Below are positions 23,842 through 32,556 of a stretch of DNA of 64,000 nucleotides, in pieces; the first letter of the stretch is position 1; the number at the start of each line of letters is the position of its first letter. Position numbers and translations under genes: made by a program. The stretch spans positions 806,001-870,000 of the forward strand of contig CAVZIJ010000003.1 in NCBI GenBank assembly GCA_963775335.1. Reading direction: 5' to 3'. This stretch comes from CAVQCX01 sp963775335. Its GTDB lineage: Bacteria > Pseudomonadota > Gammaproteobacteria > Chromatiales > Chromatiaceae. Under the pieces are notes generated by a model. The model did not search any database, was not told where the DNA came from, and saw only the letters and a program-made list of their open reading frames with translations.

Positions 23842-24726
23842 TCAGCGCGGTTCGGAGTGGGAAACGGCCCCGTCCACGAACCTGTCTCGGGCGGCCTTGG
23901 CGCGCTCGAAGATCTCGAGCAGATGCTCGCCGTCGGCGGCGCGAATGCTGCGCGCGAGCTCCGCCATCTCCTCACTGAATCGCTCCAGCACGCCGCTCAA
24001 GGCCTCGCGGTTGGCGATACAGATGTCGCGCCACATCACCGGGCTGCTCGAGGCGATGCGGGTGAAGTCGCGGAAGCCGCCCGCCGCGTAGCGAAAGATC
24101 TCCTGCTTCTCCTTCATCCGCGCCAGGGCGTCCACCAGACCGAAAGCGAGCATGTGCGGCAGATGACTCGTGGCGGCCAACACCTCGTCGTGGTGCTCCA
24201 CGCTCATCCGCGTCACCTCGGCGCCGCAGTGGCGCCAAGCCGACTCGACCCGCTCGACCGCCGCCGGGTCGGTGCACTCCACCGGGGTGAGGATGACCCG
24301 CCGATTGCGGAACAGCTCCGGGAACGCGGCCTCGACTCCGGTGCGCTCGGTCCCGGCGATCGGGTGGCCCGGAACGAAGAACGCCGGCGGACCACCGAAC
24401 GCGGCCTCGGCGTCGCGGACCACGCTCGCCTTGGCGCTGCCCACATCGGTGACTACCGCGCTTTCCCGCAGGTGACCCCGCATGGCTGAAAACGTCTCGC
24501 GCATGGCCCCGAGCGGAACGGCGACCAACACGAAGTCGGCGCCTTCCACTGCCGTCCCGACATCGTGGGTGTAGTGATCCACGACCCCGAGCGCGAGCGC
24601 ACGCTCGAGATTCGACCGGCCCCGCCCGCAGCCGACGACCTCTCGTACCAGCCCCTCCTGACGCAGCGCGCGCGCCATGGAGCCGCCGATCAGCCCCACC
24701 CCGATGACGGCCAGCTTCTCGATCAT
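23842..24726 (-). CDS. tyrA: Prephenate (or arogenate) dehydrogenase
   Basis: 294 residues. It oxidises and decarboxylates prephenate in tyrosine synthesis. The NAD-binding glycine motif is KLAVIGVGLIGGSMARAL. VLVAVPLGAMRETF and VVTDVGSAKASV are followed by the prephenate-binding FFVPGHPIAGTERTG. There is no fused chorismate mutase. The start is 2 nt from the hisC stop. Substrate preference (prephenate versus arogenate) cannot be read from the sequence. Confidence 0.95.
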   Translation of the reverse strand: MIEKLAVIGVGLIGGSMARALRQEGLVREVVGCGRGRSNLERALALGVVDHYTHDVGTAVEGADFVLVAVPLGAMRETFSAMRGHLRESAVVTDVGSAKASVVRDAEAAFGGPPAFFVPGHPIAGTERTGVEAAFPELFRNRRVILTPVECTDPAAVERVESAWRHCGAEVTRMSVEHHDEVLAATSHLPHMLAFGLVDALARMKEKQEIFRYAAGGFRDFTRIASSSPVMWRDICIANREALSGVLERFSEEMAELARSIRAADGEHLLEIFERAKAARDRFVDGAVSHSEPR

Positions 24727-24728
24727 GC

Positions 24729-25844
24729 TCAGAGCACCTTGCGCAGGGCGGTGATGAAACGTGTGTTCTCTTCGGGCAGGCCCACGGTCACCCGCAGGTG
24801 GTTGGGCAGGCCGTAGCCTTCTATGGTCCGGGCGATCACACCCTCGCGCAGCAGCGCGCGGTCGACCTCGGCCGCGGGCCGCCCCAGATCCACGGTCACG
24901 AAATTACCTACCGAGGGGATGTACTCCAGCCCCAATCCTTCGAAGGCCCGGGTGAGCTGAGCCATGCCCTCACGGTTCAGCACCCGCGAGCGATGCAGAT
25001 GGTCCCGGTCGTGCAGCGCGGCCCGCGCCGCCACCTGGGCCAGAACATTGACGTTGAACGGCTGGCGCGCCCGATTGAGCAGGTCGGCGACGTGCGGGTG
25101 CGAGAGGCCGTAGCCTACCCGCAAGGCCGCGAGTCCATAGGCCTTGGAGAAGGTGCGGGTCACGATCAGGTTGGGAAATCGCTCGAGCCAGCGGGTCGCG
25201 TCGGGGTACTCGGCCTCATCGACGTATTCGAAATAGGCCTCGTCGATCACCGTGATGATCGTCTTGGGCAACCCCTCGAGGAATTCCAATAGGTCGTCGC
25301 TCGGCAGCCAGGTCCCGGTGGGGTTGTTCGGATTAGCGATGAATATCACCCGCGTACGCTCGCCCACCAGGGCACGCAACGCGGCAAGATCATGTCCGTA
25401 GCGTGGCCCGGCACTGCCGTCGTGGGCGCCCGCGACCCGGGCCTGCGCCCCCACGAGCTGAGTACAAATGGGATAGACCGCAAAGGCGTGCTCCGAGAAC
25501 ACCGCCTCCGTCCCCGAACTGAGAAACGTGCGGGCGATGATGTCGAGCACGTCGTTGGAGCCGTTGCCGAGCGTCACCCCGGCGGGCTCCACGTCGTGAT
25601 GCTCGGCGAGCCCCTGGCGCAACAGGAAGCCGCCGCCGTCCGGGTAGCGCGCGAGCTCGCTCATCGCCTCAGCGATGGCGGCCATCGCTTTGGGGCTCGG
25701 GCCGAGCGGGTTCTCGTTCGAGGCAAGCTTCAGAGCACCGCTGATGCGGAGCTCGCGCTCGAGCTCCGAGACCGGCTTGCCGGGCACATAGGGCTTGAGT
25801 CCGCGAACCCCGGGCGCCGCGATGTGGAGAAAGAGGTTTTCCAT
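24729..25844 (-). CDS. hisC: Histidinol-phosphate aminotransferase
   Basis: 371 residues from ATG 25844 (MENLFLHIAAPGVRGLKPY). The longer start at 25904 would add a tail without similarity. This is a PLP-dependent class I/II fold with LASNENPLGPSPKAMAAI, FIANPNNPTGTWLPSDDL, IDEAYFEYVD and the PLP lysine in TRTFSKAYGLAALRVGYG. In this gene order, next to tyrA and aroA, HisC-type enzymes often also serve phenylpyruvate/tyrosine transamination. That would fit the context but is not proved by sequence. Confidence 0.93.
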   Translation of the reverse strand: MENLFLHIAAPGVRGLKPYVPGKPVSELERELRISGALKLASNENPLGPSPKAMAAIAEAMSELARYPDGGGFLLRQGLAEHHDVEPAGVTLGNGSNDVLDIIARTFLSSGTEAVFSEHAFAVYPICTQLVGAQARVAGAHDGSAGPRYGHDLAALRALVGERTRVIFIANPNNPTGTWLPSDDLLEFLEGLPKTIITVIDEAYFEYVDEAEYPDATRWLERFPNLIVTRTFSKAYGLAALRVGYGLSHPHVADLLNRARQPFNVNVLAQVAARAALHDRDHLHRSRVLNREGMAQLTRAFEGLGLEYIPSVGNFVTVDLGRPAAEVDRALLREGVIARTIEGYGLPNHLRVTVGLPEENTRFITALRKVL

Positions 25845-25900
25845 CTGGTCGGTCTTGTCTCGGCGATAGGGTACGGAATGCCCGGGAGCCCCCAAGCGAC

Positions 25901-26560
25901 TCAAGTGAATCCGTGCTGGGCCAGAAACTCCCGGGTCAGCCCTGCGCCGGCAGCCGGGTCCGCCGCGCGCTCCCCGAGGATCAGCCGCTCGAGGTAGCGC
26001 GCAATCAGATCGACCTCGAGATTGACCGGGGTGCCGGCCAGATAGTCGCCGATGATCGTTTCGGCGAGAGTGTGGGGCACGATGTTGAGATCGAACCGCG
26101 CGCCCTCCACCGTATTGACCGTCAGACTGGTCCCGTCGACGCAGATCGAGCCCTTGGAGGCGATATAGCGCGCGAGCGGCGCCGGCGCCTCGATGCGAAA
26201 GCGTACGGAGCGCGCATCCTCCCAGCGCTCCGCTACCCGGCCGACCCCGTCGACATGGCCGCTGACCAGGTGGCCACCCAACGGGGTGGCGAGCGTGAGG
26301 GCCTTCTCCAAGTTGACCCGGCTGCCCACACCCAGGCGCCCGATGGTCGTCAGCGATAGAGTCTCGCGCGAGACGTCCGCCGAGAAACCGTCACCCGGCA
26401 GCTCGACCGCCGTCAGGCAGACCCCGTTGACCGCGATGCTATCGCCAAGGGCCAGCCCCGAGAGGCCAAGCTTGCCAGCGCTGATCCTCAGGCGCACATC
26501 CCCGCCGCGCAACTCGGTCGCCGCCACCGTCCCGACCGCCTGGATGATCCCCGTGAACAT
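25901..26560 (-). CDS. ribE: Riboflavin synthase, alpha subunit
   Basis: 219 residues. It dismutates two lumazines into riboflavin. The N-terminal MFTGIIQAVGTV is diagnostic. Two lumazine-binding barrels follow. The first has LGDSIAVNGVCLTAV and VSRETLSLTTIGRL. The second has GHLVSGHVDGVGRV, GSICVDGTSLTVN and FDLNIVPHTLAETII. It follows ribD. The usual downstream ribBA and ribH are absent here; hisC comes next instead. Confidence 0.96.
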   Translation of the reverse strand: MFTGIIQAVGTVAATELRGGDVRLRISAGKLGLSGLALGDSIAVNGVCLTAVELPGDGFSADVSRETLSLTTIGRLGVGSRVNLEKALTLATPLGGHLVSGHVDGVGRVAERWEDARSVRFRIEAPAPLARYIASKGSICVDGTSLTVNTVEGARFDLNIVPHTLAETIIGDYLAGTPVNLEVDLIARYLERLILGERAADPAAGAGLTREFLAQHGFT

Positions 26561-26581
26561 CGATCGCCTTCCCCGACTCGA

Positions 26582-27709
26582 TCAGGCCGCGGCCGGAGAC
26601 GCCGTGATGCGGATGTCGCGCCCGACGAGGCGCAGGTCGCGGATCTCCAACGGCACCCGATCGCGCATGCGCGCGAGCCCCGGCAGGCTCAACAGGCCGC
26701 GGGCCCCGTCGCCCATGAGGTGCGGTGCGACGTAGACGACGAGCTCGTCCACCAGCCCCGCCGCGAGCGCAGCACCGGCCAGGGTCGGCCCCGCCTCGAT
26801 CAGGACCTCGTTAATCTCCTCGCCGGCGAGAAACTCCAACGCCGAGCGTAGATCGACCCGTCCGCCCCCGTCTTTGGGCAGCACCACGACCCGAGCACCG
26901 GCGGCCTCCAGGGCCGCGGCATGCTCGCGATGATCGTCTGCAGAGAGTACGACGGTCTGGCCCGGCAGCTTGAGCATCCGGGCGCCCGGCGGCGTGCGAA
27001 GGCTCGAATCGAGTATCACCCGCACCGGCTGGCGCACGCCCTGGCCGTCGTCGACGCCCGACAGCTGCGCCGGATCGAGCCGCACATTGAGAGATGGATC
27101 GTCCGCCAGCACCGTCAGAACGCCGGTCAGGATCGCGGAGCTTCGGGCGCGCAGACGCTGCACGTCCCGACGGGCCTCCTGCTCGGTGATCCACTGACTT
27201 TCGCCACTCGCCATGGCGGTGCGCCCGTCCAGGCTCATGGCCAGCTTGCAGCGCACCCAGGGCAGACCGGAGGTCATCCGCTTGATGAAACCCGGATTCA
27301 GCGCCCTCGCTTGGACCTCCAGGACCCCGACCTCGACATCGATCCCCGCCTCATCCAATCGGCGGAGCCCTTTCCCGCCCACGAGGGGATTCGGGTCCGT
27401 CATGGCCGCCACGACCCGGGCGACGCCGGCCTCGACCAGAGCGTCCGCACAGGGCGGCGTACGGCCATGGTGAGCGCAGGGCTCCAGCGTCACGTAGGCC
27501 GTCGCCCCGCGGGCGCGCTCGCCAGCCGCCGCCAGGGCTTGGCGCTCGGCATGAGGGCCGCCGACCCGGCGGTGCCAGCCCTCGCCGATAAGCTCACCGT
27601 CGCGCACCAGCACGCAGCCTACCCGGGGGTTGGGATCCGTGGTGTAGAGCCCCAGCTGCGCGAGCTGCAGCGCGCGTGCCATATAGGCGTAGTCCGGCGC
27701 CTGCGCCAT
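26582..27709 (-). CDS. ribD: Bifunctional riboflavin deaminase/reductase
   Basis: 375 residues from ATG 27709, overlapping the nrdR stop by one base (TGATG). The N-terminal deaminase has its zinc site in GGPHAERQAL and TLEPCAHHGRTPPCADAL. The C-terminal reductase begins WVRCKLAMSLDGRTAM and includes EVLIEAGPTLAGAAL. Together these do the second and third steps from GTP toward riboflavin. A longer open frame upstream is only read-through of nrdR in another frame. Confidence 0.96.
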   Translation of the reverse strand: MAQAPDYAYMARALQLAQLGLYTTDPNPRVGCVLVRDGELIGEGWHRRVGGPHAERQALAAAGERARGATAYVTLEPCAHHGRTPPCADALVEAGVARVVAAMTDPNPLVGGKGLRRLDEAGIDVEVGVLEVQARALNPGFIKRMTSGLPWVRCKLAMSLDGRTAMASGESQWITEQEARRDVQRLRARSSAILTGVLTVLADDPSLNVRLDPAQLSGVDDGQGVRQPVRVILDSSLRTPPGARMLKLPGQTVVLSADDHREHAAALEAAGARVVVLPKDGGGRVDLRSALEFLAGEEINEVLIEAGPTLAGAALAAGLVDELVVYVAPHLMGDGARGLLSLPGLARMRDRVPLEIRDLRLVGRDIRITASPAAA

Positions 27710-28218
27710 CAGCTCTTCTCTTCTCCCTCGAGTAGATCCATCTGCTGGCGTCGCGCCTCGGGGCTGGGCTGGCGCTCCAGGCGCTCGATCTCCTCGCGAA
27801 AGGCGTTGACGTCCTGGAAGCTGCGGTAGACCGAGGCAAAGCGCACGTAGGCCACCTGGTCCAGCCCCCGTAGCTCTTCCATTACCAGCTCGCCGATGAC
27901 GCGGCTGGGGATCTCCCGGTCGCCTCGCGACAGCAGCTTGCGGCGGATACGCGACAGTGCGGCATCCACTCGTTCGGTGCTCACCGGGCGCTTCTCCAGG
28001 GCCCGCGACATCCCGGACGCCATCTTTCGAGCGTCGAACGGCTCGCGGGTCCCGTCGCTCTTGACCACCCGAGGCAGGTTGAGCTCCGCACTCTCGTAGG
28101 TGGTGAAGCGCTCCTTGCAGACCAGACACTCGCGGCGGCGGCGCACCTGATCGCCCTCTCCGGACAGACGGGAGTCGATCACCTTGGTATCCTGGGCGCC
28201 GCAGTAGGGACAACGCAT
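27709..28218 (-). CDS. nrdR: Transcriptional repressor NrdR
   Basis: 169 residues. NrdR represses ribonucleotide reductase genes according to ATP/dATP. The N-terminal zinc ribbon has MRCPYCGAQDTKVIDSR and RRECLVCKERFTTYE. The ATP-cone is VVKSDGTREPFDARKMASGM. The position between glyA and ribD is the conserved gammaproteobacterial order. It starts 60 nt from the glyA stop. Confidence 0.97.
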   Translation of the reverse strand: MRCPYCGAQDTKVIDSRLSGEGDQVRRRRECLVCKERFTTYESAELNLPRVVKSDGTREPFDARKMASGMSRALEKRPVSTERVDAALSRIRRKLLSRGDREIPSRVIGELVMEELRGLDQVAYVRFASVYRSFQDVNAFREEIERLERQPSPEARRQQMDLLEGEEKS

Positions 28219-28278
28219 GGCTTGGCTCGCAGCGAGCGCTCAGCGGTGGCCGAGGCCGGTCCGGGTCCGGAGCCCCAT

Positions 28279-29535
28279 TCAACGCTCGTAGACCGGATAC
28301 CGGGCGCAGATGTCCAGGACCTTTGCCTTAACCGCCTCGACAGCGCCCGGCTCGCCGCGCGCGTCGATGACGTCGCACATCCACCGGGTGAGCTCGCGTA
28401 CCTCGGCCTCCCCGAAACCGCGGGTGGTGACCGCTGGCGTGCCCACCCGGATGCCGCTGGTTACGAACGGCGATTGCGGGTCGTTCGGCACGGCGTTCTT
28501 GTTGACGGTAATGTTGGCGGCGCCGAGCCAGGCATCCACGTCCTTGCCGGTCAGGCCGTTCTCGATGAAGCTGACCAGGAACAGATGGTTGTCCGTGCCG
28601 CCCGAGACGACCTGGTAGCCACGGTCGGCGAATTCCTCCGCCATCGCCCGCGCATTGGCGACGACCTGGGTCTGATATTCGCGGAACTGGGGCTCCATCG
28701 CCTCCTTGAAAGCCACCGCCTTGGCCGCGATCACATGCATCAAGGGCCCCCCCTGGGTACCGGGGAACACCAGCGAGCTAAGGCTCTTCTCGACGTCGGG
28801 ATTCGAGCGGGCCAGAATCAGGCCGCCGCGCGGACCGCGCAGGGTCTTGTGAGTGGTGCTGGTGGTCACGTCGGCGATCTGCACCGGACTGGGGTAGACC
28901 CCGACGGCGATCAGGCCGGCCACGTGGGCCATGTCTACCATGAGATAGGCGCCGACCTCGTCGGCGATCGCCCGGAAGCGCGCCCAGTCCACCACGCGGG
29001 AGTAAGCGGAAAAGCCCGCTACGATCATCCGCGGCTTGTGCTCGCGCGCCAGGGCCTCGACTTCGACGTAGTCGATCTCCCCGGTCCGGAGATCCAGGCC
29101 ATACTGCAGGGCGTTATAGAGCTTGCCCGAGAAGTTGACCTTGGCTCCATGGGTCAGGTGACCGCCGTGGGCCAGGCTCATACCCAGCACGGTGTCACCG
29201 GGCTGGCACAGCGCCATGTAAACCGCGGCGTTGGCCTGGGAGCCGGAATGCGGCTGGACGTTCGCGTAATCGGCGCCGAAGAGCTCGCGGGCCCGCTCGA
29301 TGGCCAGGCGCTCGGCTACATCGACATATTCGCAGCCGCCGTAGTAGCGCTTCGCGGGATAGCCCTCGGCGTACTTGTTGGTGAGCACCGTGCCCTGGGC
29401 CTCCAACACGCGGGGGCTGGCGTAGTTCTCCGAGGCGATCAGCTCGATGTGCTCCTCCTGGCGGCGCTCCTCGCCGCGGATCGCCTCCGAGAGCTCGTCA
29501 TCGAACCCGCTGATGTGCATGTCTTTGCTGAACAT
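28279..29535 (-). CDS. glyA: Serine hydroxymethyltransferase
   Basis: 418 residues. It interconverts serine and glycine with tetrahydrofolate, the main source of one-carbon units. Key segments: ELIASENYASPRVLEAQGT, the PLP lysine in TTSTTHKTLRGPRGG, and YANVQPHSGSQANAAVYMA. Full length and normal start (ATG 29535). It is first in the glyA-nrdR-ribD-ribE transcript. Its promoter must lie in 29536-29650. Confidence 0.98.
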   Translation of the reverse strand: MFSKDMHISGFDDELSEAIRGEERRQEEHIELIASENYASPRVLEAQGTVLTNKYAEGYPAKRYYGGCEYVDVAERLAIERARELFGADYANVQPHSGSQANAAVYMALCQPGDTVLGMSLAHGGHLTHGAKVNFSGKLYNALQYGLDLRTGEIDYVEVEALAREHKPRMIVAGFSAYSRVVDWARFRAIADEVGAYLMVDMAHVAGLIAVGVYPSPVQIADVTTSTTHKTLRGPRGGLILARSNPDVEKSLSSLVFPGTQGGPLMHVIAAKAVAFKEAMEPQFREYQTQVVANARAMAEEFADRGYQVVSGGTDNHLFLVSFIENGLTGKDVDAWLGAANITVNKNAVPNDPQSPFVTSGIRVGTPAVTTRGFGEAEVRELTRWMCDVIDARGEPGAVEAVKAKVLDICARYPVYER

Positions 29536-29990
29536 TACGCCGCCTCCGACTACGGAAACCCAGCCACCGGAAACGCGTAATGGTATCAGGAACGCCCCGT
29601 CCTTCGTAGGCCGATGTCCGCACGGGCGAGCCTGGTTTTACCCCCGTCCGCTTTCAACAGTTGCGATTCGGATATCGGTCTCCAGGGTGCTGGTGAGACG
29701 CTCGCCTCGACAGGTGTAGCCGCCCTCGACGGGCGTCGTGTCCGCGGGCACTCCCATAGCCGGTGCGGGCCCAGCGCCACCGGCAGGCTGTAGCGATAGG
29801 TCGTGCGGCGGGTAAGCTCGAAGTCCACGGTTCTGCCGTGCGGGGCCGGCGCCGCCCCGAAGCCTGCGATTCGCCATTGTCGCCCATGCGACGCGAGCCC
29901 GCATCCCCCGCCCTCCCGCCAGGCGAGTTGAGCGGCCCTGGCCAAAGTGCTTGAATGCGGCTTCGTCACCGCCCTGGAGATCGAGCCTCG
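29536..29990. other. Intergenic region holding a transglutaminase remnant
   Basis: Apart from the minus-strand transglutaminase fragment listed below, I see no gene. The glyA promoter and the promoter of the plus-strand ATP-grasp/alpha-E operon should both lie here. GGAG at 29976 is the likely ribosome-binding site of the latter. Confidence 0.4.
29654..29828 (-). pseudogene. Remnant of a transglutaminase-like protein N-terminus
   Basis: From a GTG at 29828 the frame reads DFELTRRTTYRYSLPVALGP, the standard first strand pair of bacterial transglutaminase-like proteins (compare MRFKVSHRTQYAYSEPVSRG at 32557 and MSIRVAIHHRTEYLYDRLVS at 34532). After HRL the similarity continues in another frame (RGHDARRGRLHLSR) and stops. 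This looks like a frameshifted and truncated third paralogue, oriented away from the intact cluster. It is short, so confidence is moderate. Confidence 0.45.
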
Positions 29991-32552
29991 ATGCCCGAAT
30001 CCAACCCCCTGCCAGTCGAGTCGCGCTGCTTCTGCGACGACTACCGATTCCCCGCCGGCGGCTATGACGAGATGTGCATCGATGTCGGGCGGCTGCGTGC
30101 ACATTGGGAATATCCCATGCGGGCTCTCTGCCAGCTCGCGCCAGAGGCGCTTCAGGCTCGGCGCGCAGAGATCCGCCAGCTGATACGCCAGAACGGCGTC
30201 ACCTACAACGTCTATGGGGACCCGCGCGGCGCCAGCCGGGCCTGGGAGCTCGACCTCATCCCCTTGATCCTCGAGAGCAAGAACTGGGCACCGATCGAGC
30301 GTGCATTGATCCAGCGCGGCGAGTTGCTGAGCCTGATACTGCACGATATCTACGGCGAGCAGACGCTGCTGCGCACCGGTCGGCTTCCCGCGCAGGTCGT
30401 TTTCCGCCACCCCGGCTATCTGCGCCCCTGCGCCGGCATCCAGGTGCCGCGGCGGCATTGTCTGCCGCTCTACGCCGCCGACCTCGCCAGGGCGCCCGAC
30501 GGCACCCTGCACGTGATCGGCGACCGGACCCAGGCGCCGTCGGGCGCCGGCTACGCCCTGGAGAATCGAATCGTCGCGTCCCGCGTCCTTCCCAGCCTGT
30601 TCCGGGACGCGAACGTGCACCGCCTGGCCGGCTTCTTCCGCACCATGCGCTCCACCCTGGCCGCCCTGGCCCCGGACCGGAGGGATCAGCCGAACGTCAT
30701 GGTGCTCACGCCGGGTCCCCGCAACGAGGCCTACTTCGAGCACGCCTACCTGGCGGGCTACCTGGGCTACACCCTCGTCCAGGGAGAAGACCTCCTCGTC
30801 AGCAAGGGATCCGTCTGGCTCAAGACCCTGGACGGGCTTCAGCCGGTCGACGTAATCCTCCGGCGCCTGGATGACGAGTACTGCGACCCGATGGAGCTTC
30901 GCGAGGACTCTTTCCTGGGCGTACCCGGGCTTGTCCAAGCGGCTCGCTCCGGTCGGGTCGCCATCGCCAACCCGCTGGGCAGCGGCGTGCTCGAAAATCC
31001 CGCTCTGCACGCCTTCATGCCGGCACTGGCCCGCCATTTGCTCGGTCAGGACCTGCAGCTGCCGTCTGCGCCGACCTGGTGGTGCGGCACCAAGACCGGC
31101 CGAAGCCATGTGCTCTCGCAGCTGAATCGCATGGCGATCAAGATGCTGCACCCCAGCCTGGGCGCCCGCACGATATTCCCTCGCCTGCTCGACACGGGTG
31201 CCCGATCGCAGCTGCGCGAGCGCATCCAGGCCGATCCCGACCTGTTCGTCGGCCAAGAGTATGTCACGCCCTCGACGGGACCGGTGCTGAGCGCCACCGG
31301 GCTGGAGGCGCGCCACATGGTGCTGCGCACCTTCCTGGTCGCCAGCGACGAGTCCTTCGTGATTATGCCCGGCGGCCTCACCCGGACCTCCGCCGACCCC
31401 CAGGACCCGATCATTTCCAACCAGCGAGGAGGCATCAACAAGGACACCTGGCTGGTAGCATCCGAGCCTGTCCGACCCCAAACCCTGCTCAGCCCGACCC
31501 GCAGATCCACGGAGATGCTCAGCGTCTCCGCCCAGATATCCAGCCGCACTGCGGACGATCTGTTTTGGTTGGGCCGGTACGCCGAGCGTGCCGAGAGCAC
31601 CGTGCGGTTGCTGCGCGTCGTGCTGCTGCAGGTGATCGATCCGAGCGAAGGGGGGGGCGCATCGTGTCTAGAGCATCTGCTCCAGGCGACGACCCATCAG
31701 ACCATGACCTACCCCGGGTTTGTCGGCGAAGGAAGCGCGGCGCGACTCGCCGCGCCCGAGGCGGAGCTGCACCACTTGACCTCGGATCCGGCGCTGCCCG
31801 GCAGCCTCGCCCAAACCCTGGCAGCACTGGTCCAGGCGGCCCGGGCGACCCGCGACCGCCTCTCTCCGGATACCTGGCGGGTGATCAACCATATCGAAGG
31901 AAGATCCGCAGCCCTCCAGGCCGCGGCTATCCCTGACTTGAGCACCAAGCTCGACGAGCTCGACGCGCTGGTCCCGACGCTGATCGCGCTATCCGGCGTG
32001 TTCAGCGAGACGATGGTCCGAGGCCAAGGTTGGCTGTTCCTGGAGATCGGCCGGCGCCTGGAGCGCGCCCTGCACACCTGCCGCCTCCTGCGGGCAACCT
32101 TGGCCGTCGCCGCGGAGCCGGCGGGGGCCTCCCAGCTGGCAGAAGCCGTCCTCGCAACCACCGACAACACCCTCGCCTATCGCCGGCGCTATCCCTTTGG
32201 CACCGACGTTCGTGCCGCACTCGAGCTGATCCTGGCCGACGAGGCCAACCCCAGGGCCCTGATGTTTCAGCTCGAGGAGCTGGAGAGACAGCTCAAGCAG
32301 CTGCCCGGCACGGGTCCGGGCGCCTACCGTCGACGAGAGGCCCGTCTACTGCTCGACGCGCTTACCCAGGTCCGGCTCGCCAATTGTGCGACCTTGGCGG
32401 AGGTTCCGCCCGACGCGCCCCATCTCGGCCCCCTGCACGAGCTGATGCGCCGCCTGGAGGAACTGCTGGTCGATCTGGCGGAGGCACTTGCGGACCGCTA
32501 TTTCAGGCACACCGAGCGGCCTCAGCAGCTCGCCCCCACGCTGGCGGAGTAG
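29991..32552 (+). CDS. Circularly permuted ATP-grasp protein fused to an alpha-E domain
   Basis: 853 residues from ATG 29991. Residues 1 to about 490 are a circularly permuted ATP-grasp (DUF404/DUF407 type) ligase: NGVTYNVYGDPRGASRAWELD, APSGAGYALENRIVASRVL, VLTPGPRNEAYFEHAYLAGY, GEDLLVSKGSVWLKTLDG, then the ATP-binding tail LRTFLVASDESFVIMPGG and SNQRGGINKDTWLVAS. Residues from about 520 are an alpha-E helical domain (SSRTADDLFWLGRYAERAES). The same two modules occur as separate genes at 37887 and 39341. They are predicted to form amide bonds on peptide-like substrates. A transglutaminase-fold gene follows after 4 nt. Confidence 0.9.
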   Translation: MPESNPLPVESRCFCDDYRFPAGGYDEMCIDVGRLRAHWEYPMRALCQLAPEALQARRAEIRQLIRQNGVTYNVYGDPRGASRAWELDLIPLILESKNWAPIERALIQRGELLSLILHDIYGEQTLLRTGRLPAQVVFRHPGYLRPCAGIQVPRRHCLPLYAADLARAPDGTLHVIGDRTQAPSGAGYALENRIVASRVLPSLFRDANVHRLAGFFRTMRSTLAALAPDRRDQPNVMVLTPGPRNEAYFEHAYLAGYLGYTLVQGEDLLVSKGSVWLKTLDGLQPVDVILRRLDDEYCDPMELREDSFLGVPGLVQAARSGRVAIANPLGSGVLENPALHAFMPALARHLLGQDLQLPSAPTWWCGTKTGRSHVLSQLNRMAIKMLHPSLGARTIFPRLLDTGARSQLRERIQADPDLFVGQEYVTPSTGPVLSATGLEARHMVLRTFLVASDESFVIMPGGLTRTSADPQDPIISNQRGGINKDTWLVASEPVRPQTLLSPTRRSTEMLSVSAQISSRTADDLFWLGRYAERAESTVRLLRVVLLQVIDPSEGGGASCLEHLLQATTHQTMTYPGFVGEGSAARLAAPEAELHHLTSDPALPGSLAQTLAALVQAARATRDRLSPDTWRVINHIEGRSAALQAAAIPDLSTKLDELDALVPTLIALSGVFSETMVRGQGWLFLEIGRRLERALHTCRLLRATLAVAAEPAGASQLAEAVLATTDNTLAYRRRYPFGTDVRAALELILADEANPRALMFQLEELERQLKQLPGTGPGAYRRREARLLLDALTQVRLANCATLAEVPPDAPHLGPLHELMRRLEELLVDLAEALADRYFRHTERPQQLAPTLAE

Positions 32553-32556
32553 AGCG

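Noticed and set aside
29586..31481. Long minus-strand frame over the ATP-grasp/alpha-E gene
   Set aside because: Antisense shadow. Only its last part, the transglutaminase-like DFELTRRTTYRYS segment, is kept as a separate remnant.
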